DNA from: CAWGGS01 sp046704745
GTDB taxonomy: Bacteria > Desulfobacterota > Desulfobulbia > Desulfobulbales > Desulfocapsaceae
NCBI GenBank assembly: GCA_046704745.1
Contig: JBJKRL010000087.1
Location: forward strand, 62,001-126,000
Direction: 5' to 3'
DNA: 64,000 bases
The notes beneath the pieces are model-generated. The model saw only the letters and a program-made list of their open reading frames with translations, ran no database searches and was not told the DNA's origin. The position numbers and the translations under genes were made by a program. Positions 52,159-60,429 of this stretch are shown in pieces (within the stretch, counting starts at the first letter, position 1; each line of letters starts with the position of its first letter).

Positions 52159-53570
52159 CGAAGACTATAACAATCGACCCGGTGACCCGTATTGAAGGCC
52201 ATGCCCGGATCCTGTTGGAATGCGACGACGCCGGAGCTGTACAGGAAGCCCGTTTCTGTGTGAACGAGCTGCGCGGCTTCGAACGGATCCTGGTGGGAAT
52301 GGAGGCCCACACCATGCCCCAGATCACCGCCCGGATCTGCGGAGTCTGCCCGACAGCCCACCATCTTGCCGCTGCCAAAGCCCTTGACAATGCGGCAGGC
52401 GTCGAACCGCCCATGGCTGCCAAATTGTTGCGGGAACTGATGTATATGGGACATATGATCCACTCCCACTGCCTGTCTCTTTTCGTACTTTCCGGACCGG
52501 ACCTGGTCTTCGGCCTGGACGGCGACTCCGCAACTCAAAACATTGTCGGCATGGTGGAGGCCGAACCCGACCTTGCCAAGAAGGGCCTGCGGTTGCGCAG
52601 TATCGGCCAGAAGATCAATGAGACCATCGGCGGCCGGGGTATCCATCCGGTGACAGCGGTTGCCGGCGGCATCTCCTTTAAGCTGTCCGACGCTCAACTT
52701 ACCAGGCTTCAGGAACTGGCGGCGGAGGCCGTCTTACTCGTCAAGGAGCTCTCAGTAGGTGTCAAAAAACTCTTCGTCGCCCTTCTCAAGAAGTATCCGG
52801 CCCTCTTGAAAAAGATCGCCGGCCCGACCTGGTACATGGGCACGGTCAGCGACGGCCGGTTGAATGTCTACGACGGCACCATCCGGGCAATGGATGAAAG
52901 CGGAGCCATCCGGGCCGAATTTCCGACCGATGGATACGCCCGGATTCTGGCGGAACGGGCAGTCCCCGCCTCCTATGCCAAGGAGGTCTTCCTGGACATC
53001 GACGGCGCCGAGCATCTCTACCGGGTCGGCCCCTTGGCCAGGATAAACATCTGCGACGGCATGGAGACGCCGCTTGCCGAGGCCGAACTTGCCATCTTCC
53101 GCAAAAATTTCGGCAGACCCGGCCATGGTGCCGTGCTGCAGGTGTATGCCAAGCTGATCGAGCTGATCGCCGCCTGCGAGAAGGCGCAACGGATCGTCGT
53201 CAGCCCGGCCTTAAAAGGGGAAACCAGGACTGAGGCTAACTACAAGGGCAGACGCGGCATCGGCCACGTCGAGGCACCACGCGGCACCCTGATCCACGAC
53301 TATGAAATCGACGAAAGGGGAATTATCCGCAAGGTCAACATGATCATCGCCACCCAGCAGAACACCGCCGCAATCAACGCCTCCATAAAGGAAGGGGCGA
53401 ACAGTCTCCTTCAGACCGGTGACGACCGGGAGCTTCTCAATCGGCTGGAATTCGTGGTCCGCTGCTACGACCCCTGCCTGGCCTGCGCCACCCATGCGGT
53501 AGGCCGGATGGAGCTCGATGTGGAAATCAGACAAAGACAAAAAACGATCAGAAGAATACGGAGGGAATAG
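52155..53570 (+). CDS. [NiFe] hydrogenase large subunit, group 3 type
   Basis: 471 residues from the ATG at 52155. The Ni-binding L1 motif is RICGVCPTAHH (C62, C65, H69); L2 is DPCLACATH (C441, C444, H447). RIEGHARI near the N-terminus is the usual start of the fold. A 24-residue C-terminal peptide after His447 (AVGRMELDVEI...) is expected to be removed by the endopeptidase at the end of the operon. It forms H2 or oxidises it in the cytoplasm. No HypABCDEF genes are in the window. Relatives are MvhA/FrhA and HoxH; the electron acceptor is undefined here. Confidence 0.95.
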   Translation: MTKTITIDPVTRIEGHARILLECDDAGAVQEARFCVNELRGFERILVGMEAHTMPQITARICGVCPTAHHLAAAKALDNAAGVEPPMAAKLLRELMYMGHMIHSHCLSLFVLSGPDLVFGLDGDSATQNIVGMVEAEPDLAKKGLRLRSIGQKINETIGGRGIHPVTAVAGGISFKLSDAQLTRLQELAAEAVLLVKELSVGVKKLFVALLKKYPALLKKIAGPTWYMGTVSDGRLNVYDGTIRAMDESGAIRAEFPTDGYARILAERAVPASYAKEVFLDIDGAEHLYRVGPLARINICDGMETPLAEAELAIFRKNFGRPGHGAVLQVYAKLIELIAACEKAQRIVVSPALKGETRTEANYKGRRGIGHVEAPRGTLIHDYEIDERGIIRKVNMIIATQQNTAAINASIKEGANSLLQTGDDRELLNRLEFVVRCYDPCLACATHAVGRMELDVEIRQRQKTIRRIRRE

Positions 53571-53573
53571 AAG

Positions 53574-53825
53574 ATGCTGGAGATGACCATTGATGACAAG
53601 GCCTGCCGGGGCTGCAGGCTCTGTGTCGACATCTGCCCCACCGATTGTTTCACCTTTGACGAAGAAGAGCAAAAGGCGATAGTCGACAAGGTGGGCAACT
53701 GTATCGCCTGTCTCAGCTGTGCCTATATCTGTCCGGCGACGGCAATTACCCATAAAAACCATCACCTGGTGGCAAATTTTTATCGGAACATCAATTTCAG
53801 TCAACGCATGGAGAAATTCCTATGA
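53574..53825 (+). CDS. 2x[4Fe-4S] ferredoxin of the hydrogenase operon
   Basis: 83 residues. Two cluster motifs are CRGCRLCVDICPTDC and CIACLSCAYICP; each has the CxxCxxC...CP pattern. It likely receives electrons from the small subunit and delivers them to an unknown partner. It starts three bases after the large-subunit stop, and its stop overlaps the next start as ATGA. A C-terminal extension (FYRNINFSQRMEKFL) of ~20 residues after the second cluster is not typical of free ferredoxins and may mediate docking. Confidence 0.93.
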   Translation: MLEMTIDDKACRGCRLCVDICPTDCFTFDEEEQKAIVDKVGNCIACLSCAYICPATAITHKNHHLVANFYRNINFSQRMEKFL

Positions 53826-54295
53826 TTGTGCCCACCGAATTACAGCTGACTGAAGAAGATTACGATAAAGCCTTTACCGAGGTCAGCTTCCTTCTCGATA
53901 TGTTTGTTCATACCATTGAGGTCTTTATAGGAAAATCCACTCCGTCGCTTGCGGTAGCTGCAGGCCGAAAAATGGCAGCGAATATGCCCATCCATCTGAA
54001 CGACCCCACACCCCAGCAGGCCCTTGAAGCACTTACCGGATTCTTTCGCGACCAGCAGATGGACATCGACAGCCGATTCGACGGAGCTGAAGGCATAGTC
54101 GTCTTCAATCACTGTCCGATCCGCAGCGTCTGCCTGGAGAGGAAAATGGAGATCGACGGGCATGTCTGCCAGATGTTTCATTATTATTTTTCCGGAATCG
54201 TGGCAGAACTCGTAGGTAAGCCGGTCAGGCCCAAAACCATATCCGCAGGCGAACGATGTACCTTTTCTCTGGCCTTCAGCGGGGCTCGGCGCTAG
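53822..54295 (+). CDS. V4R-like cysteine-containing protein B of the hydrogenase operon
   Basis: 157 residues, diverged from the protein at 50694 but with the same plan: helical N-terminus with PSLAVAAGRKMAAN, then FNHCPIRSVCLERK (C98, C104), DGHVCQMFHYYFSGI (C116) and AGERCTFSLAF (C146). The three shared cysteines are 18 and 30 apart. A His precedes C98 (HC) where A has DC. It overlaps the ferredoxin gene by four bases. Its stop codon is merged with the dispersed motif (AGCCCGCATTTTTCGT, 54294-54309). Function unknown; a role in cofactor handling, electron transfer or sensing for the hydrogenase is inferred. Confidence 0.75.
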   Translation: MIVPTELQLTEEDYDKAFTEVSFLLDMFVHTIEVFIGKSTPSLAVAAGRKMAANMPIHLNDPTPQQALEALTGFFRDQQMDIDSRFDGAEGIVVFNHCPIRSVCLERKMEIDGHVCQMFHYYFSGIVAELVGKPVRPKTISAGERCTFSLAFSGARR

Positions 54296-54347
54296 CCCGC
54301 ATTTTTCGTGAACGTCCATTCTCACGGCACGGCGAGCACAACAATTG

Positions 54348-54815
54348 ATGACCTCGGCACTTGTTATTTGCATCGGCAATGAGCTTGCGGCCGACGACGG
54401 CGCCGGCGCAGCCGTCTACCGGATATTACAAAAAGCAACACTGCCGGCGGGAACCCGGCTGCTGCTTCTCGGGGTTGGAGGCATGGAGCTGCTGGACGAA
54501 CTCGAGGGTGAAGACTGCCTGGTGGTAGTGGATGCAGTGCAGTTCGGAGCCCGGCCTGGGACCATCCATAACCTGGCCTGGGACCGTATTCCATCACTTG
54601 GGCAACGTCCGGTCAGTGGCCATGGCATCGGTATCCGTGAAGCGATCGAGGTTGGCAGACGCCTGTTTCCCGACAAAATGCCGACCCATATCCGCCTGAT
54701 TGGAATCGAAGGAAACTGTTTTACAGCCCTGGGCACCGGGCTTACCGCCGAGGTCGCGGATGCTGTTGATGTGGCAGCAGAAGAAGTGGTGAATTTCCTG
54801 GCTTATCCGGACTAA
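54348..54815 (+). CDS. Hydrogenase maturation endopeptidase
   Basis: 155 residues from the ATG at 54348 (an upstream TTG is also in frame). Family motifs are VICIGNELAADDGAG with the Asp that senses Ni, GVGGMELLDELEGEDCLVVVDAV with the second acidic ligand, and GHGIGIREAIEVG carrying the His ligand. It cleaves the C-terminal peptide of the large subunit after nickel insertion (HyaD/FrcD/HoxW type). It is last in the operon, 52 bases after protein B. Confidence 0.92.
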   Translation: MTSALVICIGNELAADDGAGAAVYRILQKATLPAGTRLLLLGVGGMELLDELEGEDCLVVVDAVQFGARPGTIHNLAWDRIPSLGQRPVSGHGIGIREAIEVGRRLFPDKMPTHIRLIGIEGNCFTALGTGLTAEVADAVDVAAEEVVNFLAYPD

Positions 54816-54823
54816 CCCGTCTG

Positions 54824-55852
54824 TCACCCAACCCGCAAAATCTTGGCGCCGCGAATTCCTCCGGTCTTGAGCTCCAGCAAGGCGCGGTTCGCCTCGCTAA
54901 GCGGAAACTCCCGGACCTCGGGGACAATGCCTGCCTCGCCGGCCAGGTCTAAGAATTCTCGCACATCTTTGCGGGTTATATTAGCGACACTTTTGATCTC
55001 TTTTTCCAACCATAGATCCCGCTGATAATTCAAATCCAACAGGGCAGTTTTATCTTGCTCCTCCTTGCCAATGGCATTGATCACCAGCCTGCCGCCTGCA
55101 TCGAGGTTGGCAAGGGCGGCAATCACCGGTTCCCAGGCCGGGGTAGTATCGATGATACAGTCCAGCTTCTCCGGAGAACGCTCGCCTGTGTTTCCGGCCC
55201 AGAAGGCTCCGAGTTGCTTGGCGAATTTTTGTTGTTCAACGCTCCTGGCAAAAACAAAAATCTTTGCCTGGGGAAACCTCAGCCGGGCCATCTGTAAAAC
55301 AAGATGGCCCGACGCCCCGAAGCCGGTCAACCCGAGGTTTTGACCATCTTCAAGGCCGGTCAGTCTCAAAGACCGATAGCCGACGGCCCCGGCACAGAGC
55401 AGAGGGGCCGCCTGGGTCTCGTCGACACCTTCGGGAATACGATGGGCAAAATCTTGCGGGACCACCATATACTCGGCATACCCACCATTGATATCACGGC
55501 CTGTTGCCTTGAATTCGCGGCAAAGATTTTCATGGCCGGACCGGCAGAATCTGCAGGTCCCGCAGGCCGAGAAAATCCAAGCTACCCCGACCCTTTCACC
55601 AATCTTATACGCCTTGGCCCTGGCGCCGCAGGCTTCAACATGACCTACCACCTGATGCCCGAGGACCAGCGGCAGGTTCAGGGGCGGAGTGCGCCCTTCA
55701 ATGATATCCAGTTCTGTATGGCAGACACCGCAAACGATGACCTTCACCAGAAGCTCATCGGCTGCCGGAACGGGTTTTTCCAACTCCATCAGGGCAAGAG
55801 GCGTCCGTTCAGTTTTAAGATTGCACAGAGCATGCAGGACCATCGCTTTCAT
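54824..55852 (-). CDS. Zinc-dependent alcohol dehydrogenase family protein
   Basis: 342 residues from the ATG at 55852, preceded by GGGGA; the frame allows an ATG four codons earlier. Catalytic zinc ligands are Cys in CGVCHTELD, His in LGHQVVGHVEACG and Cys153 region; the structural zinc lobe is CGTCRFCRSGHENLC, and the NAD(P) fold is LGLTGFGASGHLVLQMARLRFP. It resembles the YjgB/AdhA-like members of medium-chain dehydrogenases. Substrate is unknown. It converges on the hydrogenase operon with only eight bases between the two stops. Confidence 0.9.
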   Translation of the reverse strand: MKAMVLHALCNLKTERTPLALMELEKPVPAADELLVKVIVCGVCHTELDIIEGRTPPLNLPLVLGHQVVGHVEACGARAKAYKIGERVGVAWIFSACGTCRFCRSGHENLCREFKATGRDINGGYAEYMVVPQDFAHRIPEGVDETQAAPLLCAGAVGYRSLRLTGLEDGQNLGLTGFGASGHLVLQMARLRFPQAKIFVFARSVEQQKFAKQLGAFWAGNTGERSPEKLDCIIDTTPAWEPVIAALANLDAGGRLVINAIGKEEQDKTALLDLNYQRDLWLEKEIKSVANITRKDVREFLDLAGEAGIVPEVREFPLSEANRALLELKTGGIRGAKILRVG

Positions 55853-56021
55853 GAGTTTCCCCATTTATCTCGTATTTTCTTCCTATCATCTTTTATAAAA
55901 AACCTATAGAGTAGAAGCACTGCTTCCTGCAAAGATCTCTTTGCGTGGAGCTGAATCCAACCACCTCTCGGTATCGACGGATAGCAAAAAATGGGCAGGA
56001 AATTATTCCCAGGAAAATAAA

Positions 56022-56648
56022 TTGAAAAAAATCCCTTTAGTTACAATATGTTTTTGGCTTCTTATCATATCGGGTTATAAATTTTATCCACATGCCTTCT
56101 TACAGGAGGCACTGCAATATCCCCTTATTATTCTCCTCTCCATTCTTCTTCCTGTGAGCTTCTGGCTCAAGGTACAGGACGGTAAAAAATATCAATCACT
56201 TATTTTTATTGCGATCTTTCTAGTCAACTGCACCTTTCTCTTTCTTGCCCTTGAGAGAAACTTCTCCGCTCAGGAGATGCTGGGGAAAAATTGGAGCAAA
56301 GGAATTTATCCGGAACTTGCCGAAATGCTGACCAAGGCCGAACCCCTCGGAAAAAGGCGACTTGCAGCACGATTAATCTATCAGCGGCATGCTGTCGCCA
56401 TGCCCTATAAATCGACGGACACGTCCTATATCCTTTATTCTCCGGATAAAACCGACCAAGATCTGTACAGAACGAATTTTTCCCAAAACGCCCATGTTGA
56501 GGTTGCATGGATGAACGCCAAAGAGCAGATGCTGACGGCGTTTTTGTATCTGCTTCTACATGCAGGTCTTTTCCTTGCTCTCATTATCTTCCTTATTGTC
56601 TACGAACAGGGGAAACCTTTAGAAATAGAAGTGCAGGGCAACAAATAA
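56022..56648 (+). CDS. Membrane protein of unknown function
   Basis: 208 residues from TTG at 56022, chosen because AGGA lies seven bases upstream; a TTG at 55941 would add 27 polar residues. Helices at about 4-20 and 26-45 (ALQYPLIILLSILLPVSFWL), at 50-70, and near the C-terminus (AFLYLLLHAGLFLALIIFLIVYEQ) enclose a ~100-residue soluble region (AQEMLGKNWSKGIYPELAEMLTKAEPLGKRRLAARL). No family is recognised. It converges on the small membrane gene at 56665. Confidence 0.6.
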   Translation: MKKIPLVTICFWLLIISGYKFYPHAFLQEALQYPLIILLSILLPVSFWLKVQDGKKYQSLIFIAIFLVNCTFLFLALERNFSAQEMLGKNWSKGIYPELAEMLTKAEPLGKRRLAARLIYQRHAVAMPYKSTDTSYILYSPDKTDQDLYRTNFSQNAHVEVAWMNAKEQMLTAFLYLLLHAGLFLALIIFLIVYEQGKPLEIEVQGNK

Positions 56649-56664
56649 AATCAACCGTGAATTC

Positions 56665-56865
56665 TTACTGGTCTTTGGGCATTTCTTCTGCAGGGTTTTT
56701 ATAATAAACCGGGTTTGTGTTTTTATCCGGTCCCTGTTGGTGGAAGAAATTGGCAATCTCCCCTGGAAGATCGGCAAGGCTCTTACCGGTAAAATACTTG
56801 TATCCAAAGAGTATTGCCAAAAGAACAAGGATAGAGAGCGTGATTTTTTTGAGCAATGTGGCCAT
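56665..56865 (-). CDS. Small single-pass membrane protein
   Basis: 66 residues. A single membrane helix (residues about 8-24, ITLSILVLLAILFGYKYF) is followed by a short polar tail (LADLPGEIANFFHQQGPDKN). The start at 56865 has a weak upstream GGATAAAAAAT. It is downstream of the CBS-ACT gene on the same strand with a five-base gap, so co-transcription is likely. No family recognised. Confidence 0.6.
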   Translation of the reverse strand: MATLLKKITLSILVLLAILFGYKYFTGKSLADLPGEIANFFHQQGPDKNTNPVYYKNPAEEMPKDQ

Positions 56866-56870
56866 ATTTT

Positions 56871-57515
56871 TTATCCGTCAGTATCATCAACCATTACCCT
56901 ATGAACCTTTGCCCCTGATTTCCATAAGGCATCCAACATCTTTTCCATCTCCTCCCCCTGGACGCGAACAGTCAAGAGCTGAGAGGTTTCACTGAAGCCG
57001 GCAAACAGGGAAACGGACTTTACCTGCATATCAAAGTCTTTTAAAATCCTAAATATTTCATATAGCTCTGCGGCATTTCTTCCTATCTGCAGCTCAATCC
57101 TGGCCCCATCTACTCCCGCAGCGAAAATATCGATGACAGCCCGGCAGATATCCGATTCGGTCAAAATACCCACGAGTGCGCCATCTTTGGAGACCACTGG
57201 CAGACCTCCAATCCTGTTCTTGCGCATAATATCCGTTGCTGACTCCAGAGGTTCCATGGGATCGACGGTAATCGGACTTGCCGTCATAAAACCGGCAACC
57301 GGAACATCCTCCCCTATGAACATATCCTGAGACGAATCGAACAGCATCGCCTTCATCAGGTCTTGCCGGGTAATGATACCGACAAGGGTATTATCGGCAT
57401 CCACCACAGGTAATCGCCGTACGTTGTGTTGCCGCATCAAGGCATCCGCTTCGTTTATTGTCTGTTCCCGGGTAACAACAAGAGGATCTTTCGTCATCCA
57501 AAGTTTAACAAACAT
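56871..57515 (-). CDS. AcuB-like protein with tandem CBS domains and an ACT-like tail
   Basis: 214 residues. Two CBS motifs are visible: QTINEADALMRQHNVRRLPVVDADNTLVGIITRQDLM and PLESATDIMRKNRIGGLPVVSKDGALVGILTESDI. The C-terminal ~75 residues (RIELQIGRNAAELYEIFRILKDFDMQVKSVS) fit an ACT fold. These proteins bind adenine nucleotides and act as metabolic regulators. AAGGAAGCG precedes the ATG. It lies ten bases downstream of fapA on the same strand, so the two are probably an operon. Confidence 0.88.
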   Translation of the reverse strand: MFVKLWMTKDPLVVTREQTINEADALMRQHNVRRLPVVDADNTLVGIITRQDLMKAMLFDSSQDMFIGEDVPVAGFMTASPITVDPMEPLESATDIMRKNRIGGLPVVSKDGALVGILTESDICRAVIDIFAAGVDGARIELQIGRNAAELYEIFRILKDFDMQVKSVSLFAGFSETSQLLTVRVQGEEMEKMLDALWKSGAKVHRVMVDDTDG

Positions 57516-57525
57516 ACGCTTCCTT

Positions 57526-59196
57526 TCAGAGTGGAACGACCTCTATGGTATTGGTGGCGTTATTGATCCTGAATTTCTTGTTTTTCTGATTCAGGACGAT
57601 GGTTTTTGTTACATTGCCGATACGCAACTTGGTTCCCGCGTATATTTCTCCATACACGAGGATCTCGGCATTATCTTCAACGGTAAAATCTTCCGACATT
57701 GAATTTTCTGGTGAGCCCGGGATCAGATTCAGGGAGGCAATCTCGCTTTTTGCCTTCATCAGTTCCTCTTCCATTTCAATCATCTTATTTGATTTCTGCG
57801 CCTCCGGACCATACCGCTGCAACCAGAGAGCGGTTTGTTCCGTCAGTTCAACGATCTTTTGATGCAACTCCTGAAAATGACTGTACCGTTTTATGTCGAT
57901 TCCAACCGTTATGCTTGCAGCGCTTGCAGTTTGCGACCCTATGTCGCCGGTTGTGAGCGAACCGCTGCAGGCCAGGGTGCCGCCGACGATTTTAGCCTTC
58001 TGGTCCCCTGCGATATTGCCGTCTGAAATGATTGTACTGTAATAGGAACTTTTTCTGATCACCACGTTGCCGCCGGCATGAATGGTGCTGTTTTCAATGA
58101 AGTTGATATCCGCATCTCCCCGGATACTGATGGAAGAATTCCCGACAACCCCTCCTTTGACGATAAGATTACCATGGGAATTTACCGAAGCCGACTGAAT
58201 ATCACTGCCGATCATGATATCGCCCCGGGCTGAAACAACGAAATCCTGCTTGACTGATCCACCTATTTCTACGGAGTTTTTCGAATAGATGTTGCCGGTA
58301 TTGAAATCAATATCGCCGGAAATCGACTGCTTGGACGAAACCCTGATGGTATTGTCTTTGACAATGGAAACAACCCCTGCTTTGGTGGCCCGCACGGTCT
58401 GGTCTTCTTCATTATAGACGGCATCTTCTGTAACTCTAACGGTGATGTCACGGCCTTCCTTCTGGGGAATCAACTGCCCCATGACATTTTTCCCTGGAAT
58501 TCCTGTTGTTTGACTTATCTTTGTTGCAATCAATTGTCCTTGCTCGACACTTACGAACATCCGGCGTTCCCTGAAATCTATACTCCCGTCCCCCCGGAGC
58601 TTTCCCGGCATAGAGCCTATCTCAACATCCATGCGCAGGTGGGCATCAAAGCCGTTTATCGGCGGCATGGCATGGGCCACAACCATTTCGGCAACGGGTT
58701 TTTTCTCCTTATTCACCTGCTCAAGTGCCTTATTGAGAAAACGCTGATCAATACCGTACACAACCCCGGCCTCCTTTAAAAAAAACAACAGATCTTCGAT
58801 CTTCAGTTCCGGGGTGTCTCCCACAGGTGGATGTACAGAAACGGCGGCCTTCATTCTGTCTTCCGGAACCACAACTATCGGAGTGACGGTGACGGTGACC
58901 AGGGTGTTGTCCCCTTCTTCTTTCAAATCGACACGCGGGTATCCGGTAACGGTGGACAAGAGGGATTGGCCGCCAGCCGAGTGTTCACAATTTTCAGCTG
59001 CAACCAGATGGATATTCTGAGGATTCTTTTTTTTTGAAGATGCCCCTTCATCCTGGACAATAGAAACCACCAACTCTCCAGGACGAACAAGCTGAGATAT
59101 CTCATATTCGTTTGTAACTTCTCCGTCTTGCACGGAAACGGTTTCCGAGGTGAAGTGAATTTCTATTGGGAGGTCTTTTGGGTCAAGGGTGGCCAT
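57526..59196 (-). CDS. FapA/DUF342 family protein
   Basis: 556 residues. The N-terminal domain (about 1-180) is followed by a long right-handed beta-helix region built from repeats such as ISGDIDFNTGNIYSKNSVEI, VSARGDIMIGSDIQSASVNS and GNLIVKGGVVGNSSISIRGD, as in FapA (polymer-forming cytoskeletal/bactofilin-like scaffold). A coiled-coil segment lies near 460-500 (QELHQKIVELTEQTALWLQ), and the C-terminus returns to beta structure. The role is structural or regulatory, not enzymatic. No strong Shine-Dalgarno is seen; the leader is very AT-rich. Confidence 0.87.
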   Translation of the reverse strand: MATLDPKDLPIEIHFTSETVSVQDGEVTNEYEISQLVRPGELVVSIVQDEGASSKKKNPQNIHLVAAENCEHSAGGQSLLSTVTGYPRVDLKEEGDNTLVTVTVTPIVVVPEDRMKAAVSVHPPVGDTPELKIEDLLFFLKEAGVVYGIDQRFLNKALEQVNKEKKPVAEMVVAHAMPPINGFDAHLRMDVEIGSMPGKLRGDGSIDFRERRMFVSVEQGQLIATKISQTTGIPGKNVMGQLIPQKEGRDITVRVTEDAVYNEEDQTVRATKAGVVSIVKDNTIRVSSKQSISGDIDFNTGNIYSKNSVEIGGSVKQDFVVSARGDIMIGSDIQSASVNSHGNLIVKGGVVGNSSISIRGDADINFIENSTIHAGGNVVIRKSSYYSTIISDGNIAGDQKAKIVGGTLACSGSLTTGDIGSQTASAASITVGIDIKRYSHFQELHQKIVELTEQTALWLQRYGPEAQKSNKMIEMEEELMKAKSEIASLNLIPGSPENSMSEDFTVEDNAEILVYGEIYAGTKLRIGNVTKTIVLNQKNKKFRINNATNTIEVVPL

Positions 59197-59470
59197 TTTT
59201 CAGTAGTGAATGAATTTTCAGCCATGATCCGTTTCTTCTCAGCCTATTTCAGGCCGCCTGAAATAGATCGACTCTTTTATTTTAACTTTAAATTCTTCCA
59301 AATAATATGTCTTTTTGCAAAAAAAGTAAAAAAAAAGAGAGGTTACAAATACACCTCAACGATCGAAATAGAATATACTATATAATATCAACACATTAGG
59401 TAATCGCCTCTCTTTTTTACAGCAGAGGGAAAAAGCCGCAGTCCGACAGATCTCTTTTTTCCTCGATTCC
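59197..59470. other. 274 bp AT-rich spacer with a large inverted repeat
   Basis: AAAAAAGAGAGG (59331-59342) and CCTCTCTTTTTT (59407-59418) are perfect inverted repeats with a 64-base AT-rich loop. On the minus strand the right-hand stem is followed by T residues, so it can end transcription of the flavodoxin-like gene. It also provides the leader of fapA. No coding frame. Confidence 0.6.
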
Positions 59471-60034
59471 TCAAGGAGTTGCCGCGACCAATTTCCTGCC
59501 GAAAGAGGAGGCCTCGACCATCTTACTTTCCTGAGAGAGAATATCCTCTTTAGCCCGGGTTCCCACTGCCTGTATCCTGTCAGCCAGGGTAAAACCAAGC
59601 AATGTATAAACCCTTTCCTGGTAATCGAAATAGGGTTTGAAAAGATCGGCATCAGGATTTCCCTGGGTATAGGCAAAGGCAATTTTTTTTGCACCGTTGA
59701 GACGGCTTTCGTAGTTCGGCGTTAACAACCGACAGAGCCTGTCCATAAAATCTTTGGTGATACCTGTCACCTGCCACACATAAATGGGAGAACCCAGAAC
59801 AATGACTTCACTTTGCTGGATGGCCTCCACGACCTTATCCATATCGTCTTTTTGCACACAGTCTCCTGTGCCTCTGCAGGTACCGCATCCACGGCAGTGC
59901 ATAATGGACAGCTCTGCGAGTTTTATAAAATCCGTTGCGGCACCGGCTTCTTCCGCACCCTCCAGTATCCGGCGTACCAGTTTCTCGGTATTACCGTTCT
60001 TCCTCGGACTTCCCTCAATGCCCAATATCTTCAC
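59471..60034 (-). CDS. Flavodoxin-fold NAD(P)H/FMN-dependent protein with cysteine motif (iron-sulfur flavoprotein-like)
   Basis: 187 residues starting with GTG at 60034, chosen because AAGGAG lies nine bases upstream. The FMN phosphate loop is GSPRKNGNTEKLVRRILEGAEE. A cysteine cluster CRGCGTCRGTGDC (residues about 50-62) is typical of iron-sulfur flavoproteins, and VLGSPIYVWQVTGITKDFMDRLCRL is the family wall. It is likely a redox carrier or quinone/FMN reductase. It is monocistronic. Confidence 0.88.
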   Translation of the reverse strand: MKILGIEGSPRKNGNTEKLVRRILEGAEEAGAATDFIKLAELSIMHCRGCGTCRGTGDCVQKDDMDKVVEAIQQSEVIVLGSPIYVWQVTGITKDFMDRLCRLLTPNYESRLNGAKKIAFAYTQGNPDADLFKPYFDYQERVYTLLGFTLADRIQAVGTRAKEDILSQESKMVEASSFGRKLVAATP

Positions 60035-60429
60035 TGTTCAACTCTCCTTTCTTTTTGTTATTAAAATCCGAACCTCAGATGAATGGATAGAGATATCTCT
60101 TTCGTTTCTTTCTACACCTGCTGTTCTTTCCTGGCTCTATACATAGCGACATAAGTGTGAGGCGCTCATCAGGCAAGGCGCCCAGCGAGGAGCCCACGCA
60201 CAGCGTACACGATAGTACGTGAGCAGACACCACAGCAGGCATCGCTGCGTGGTGAGATCGATCGCACTTCTGTCGCTGTGTATAAAGAAATGTAACCAAA
60301 CATCTCTATTGAGACAATGATTCTTTGTCAATGCCTTGATCGATGGTATAGTCGTAAAAAAAATGACAACCCCCAATGCAAAAAAAGAAGTGCGGAAAAA
60401 TATACCGAACGGCAAAGAGGTGAGAAACA
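60035..60429. other. 395 bp spacer with an inverted-repeat element before holA
   Basis: It contains the 147 bp MITE-like element at 60138-60284 and, after it, the leader of holA with GAGGTGAGAAACA before the ATG. No coding frame was found on either strand. Confidence 0.6.
60138..60284. repeat. 147 bp MITE-like element with 23 bp terminal inverted repeats
   Basis: Left arm 60138-60160 (TATACATAGCGACATAAG...) and right arm 60262-60284 (reverse complement TATACACAGCGACAGAAG...) match at 20 of 23 positions. The interior is GC-rich, can fold further (CGTAC/GTACG at the apex), and shows no open frame. It differs in sequence from the elements at 32929 and 39158, so more than one family is present. 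Confidence 0.7.
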
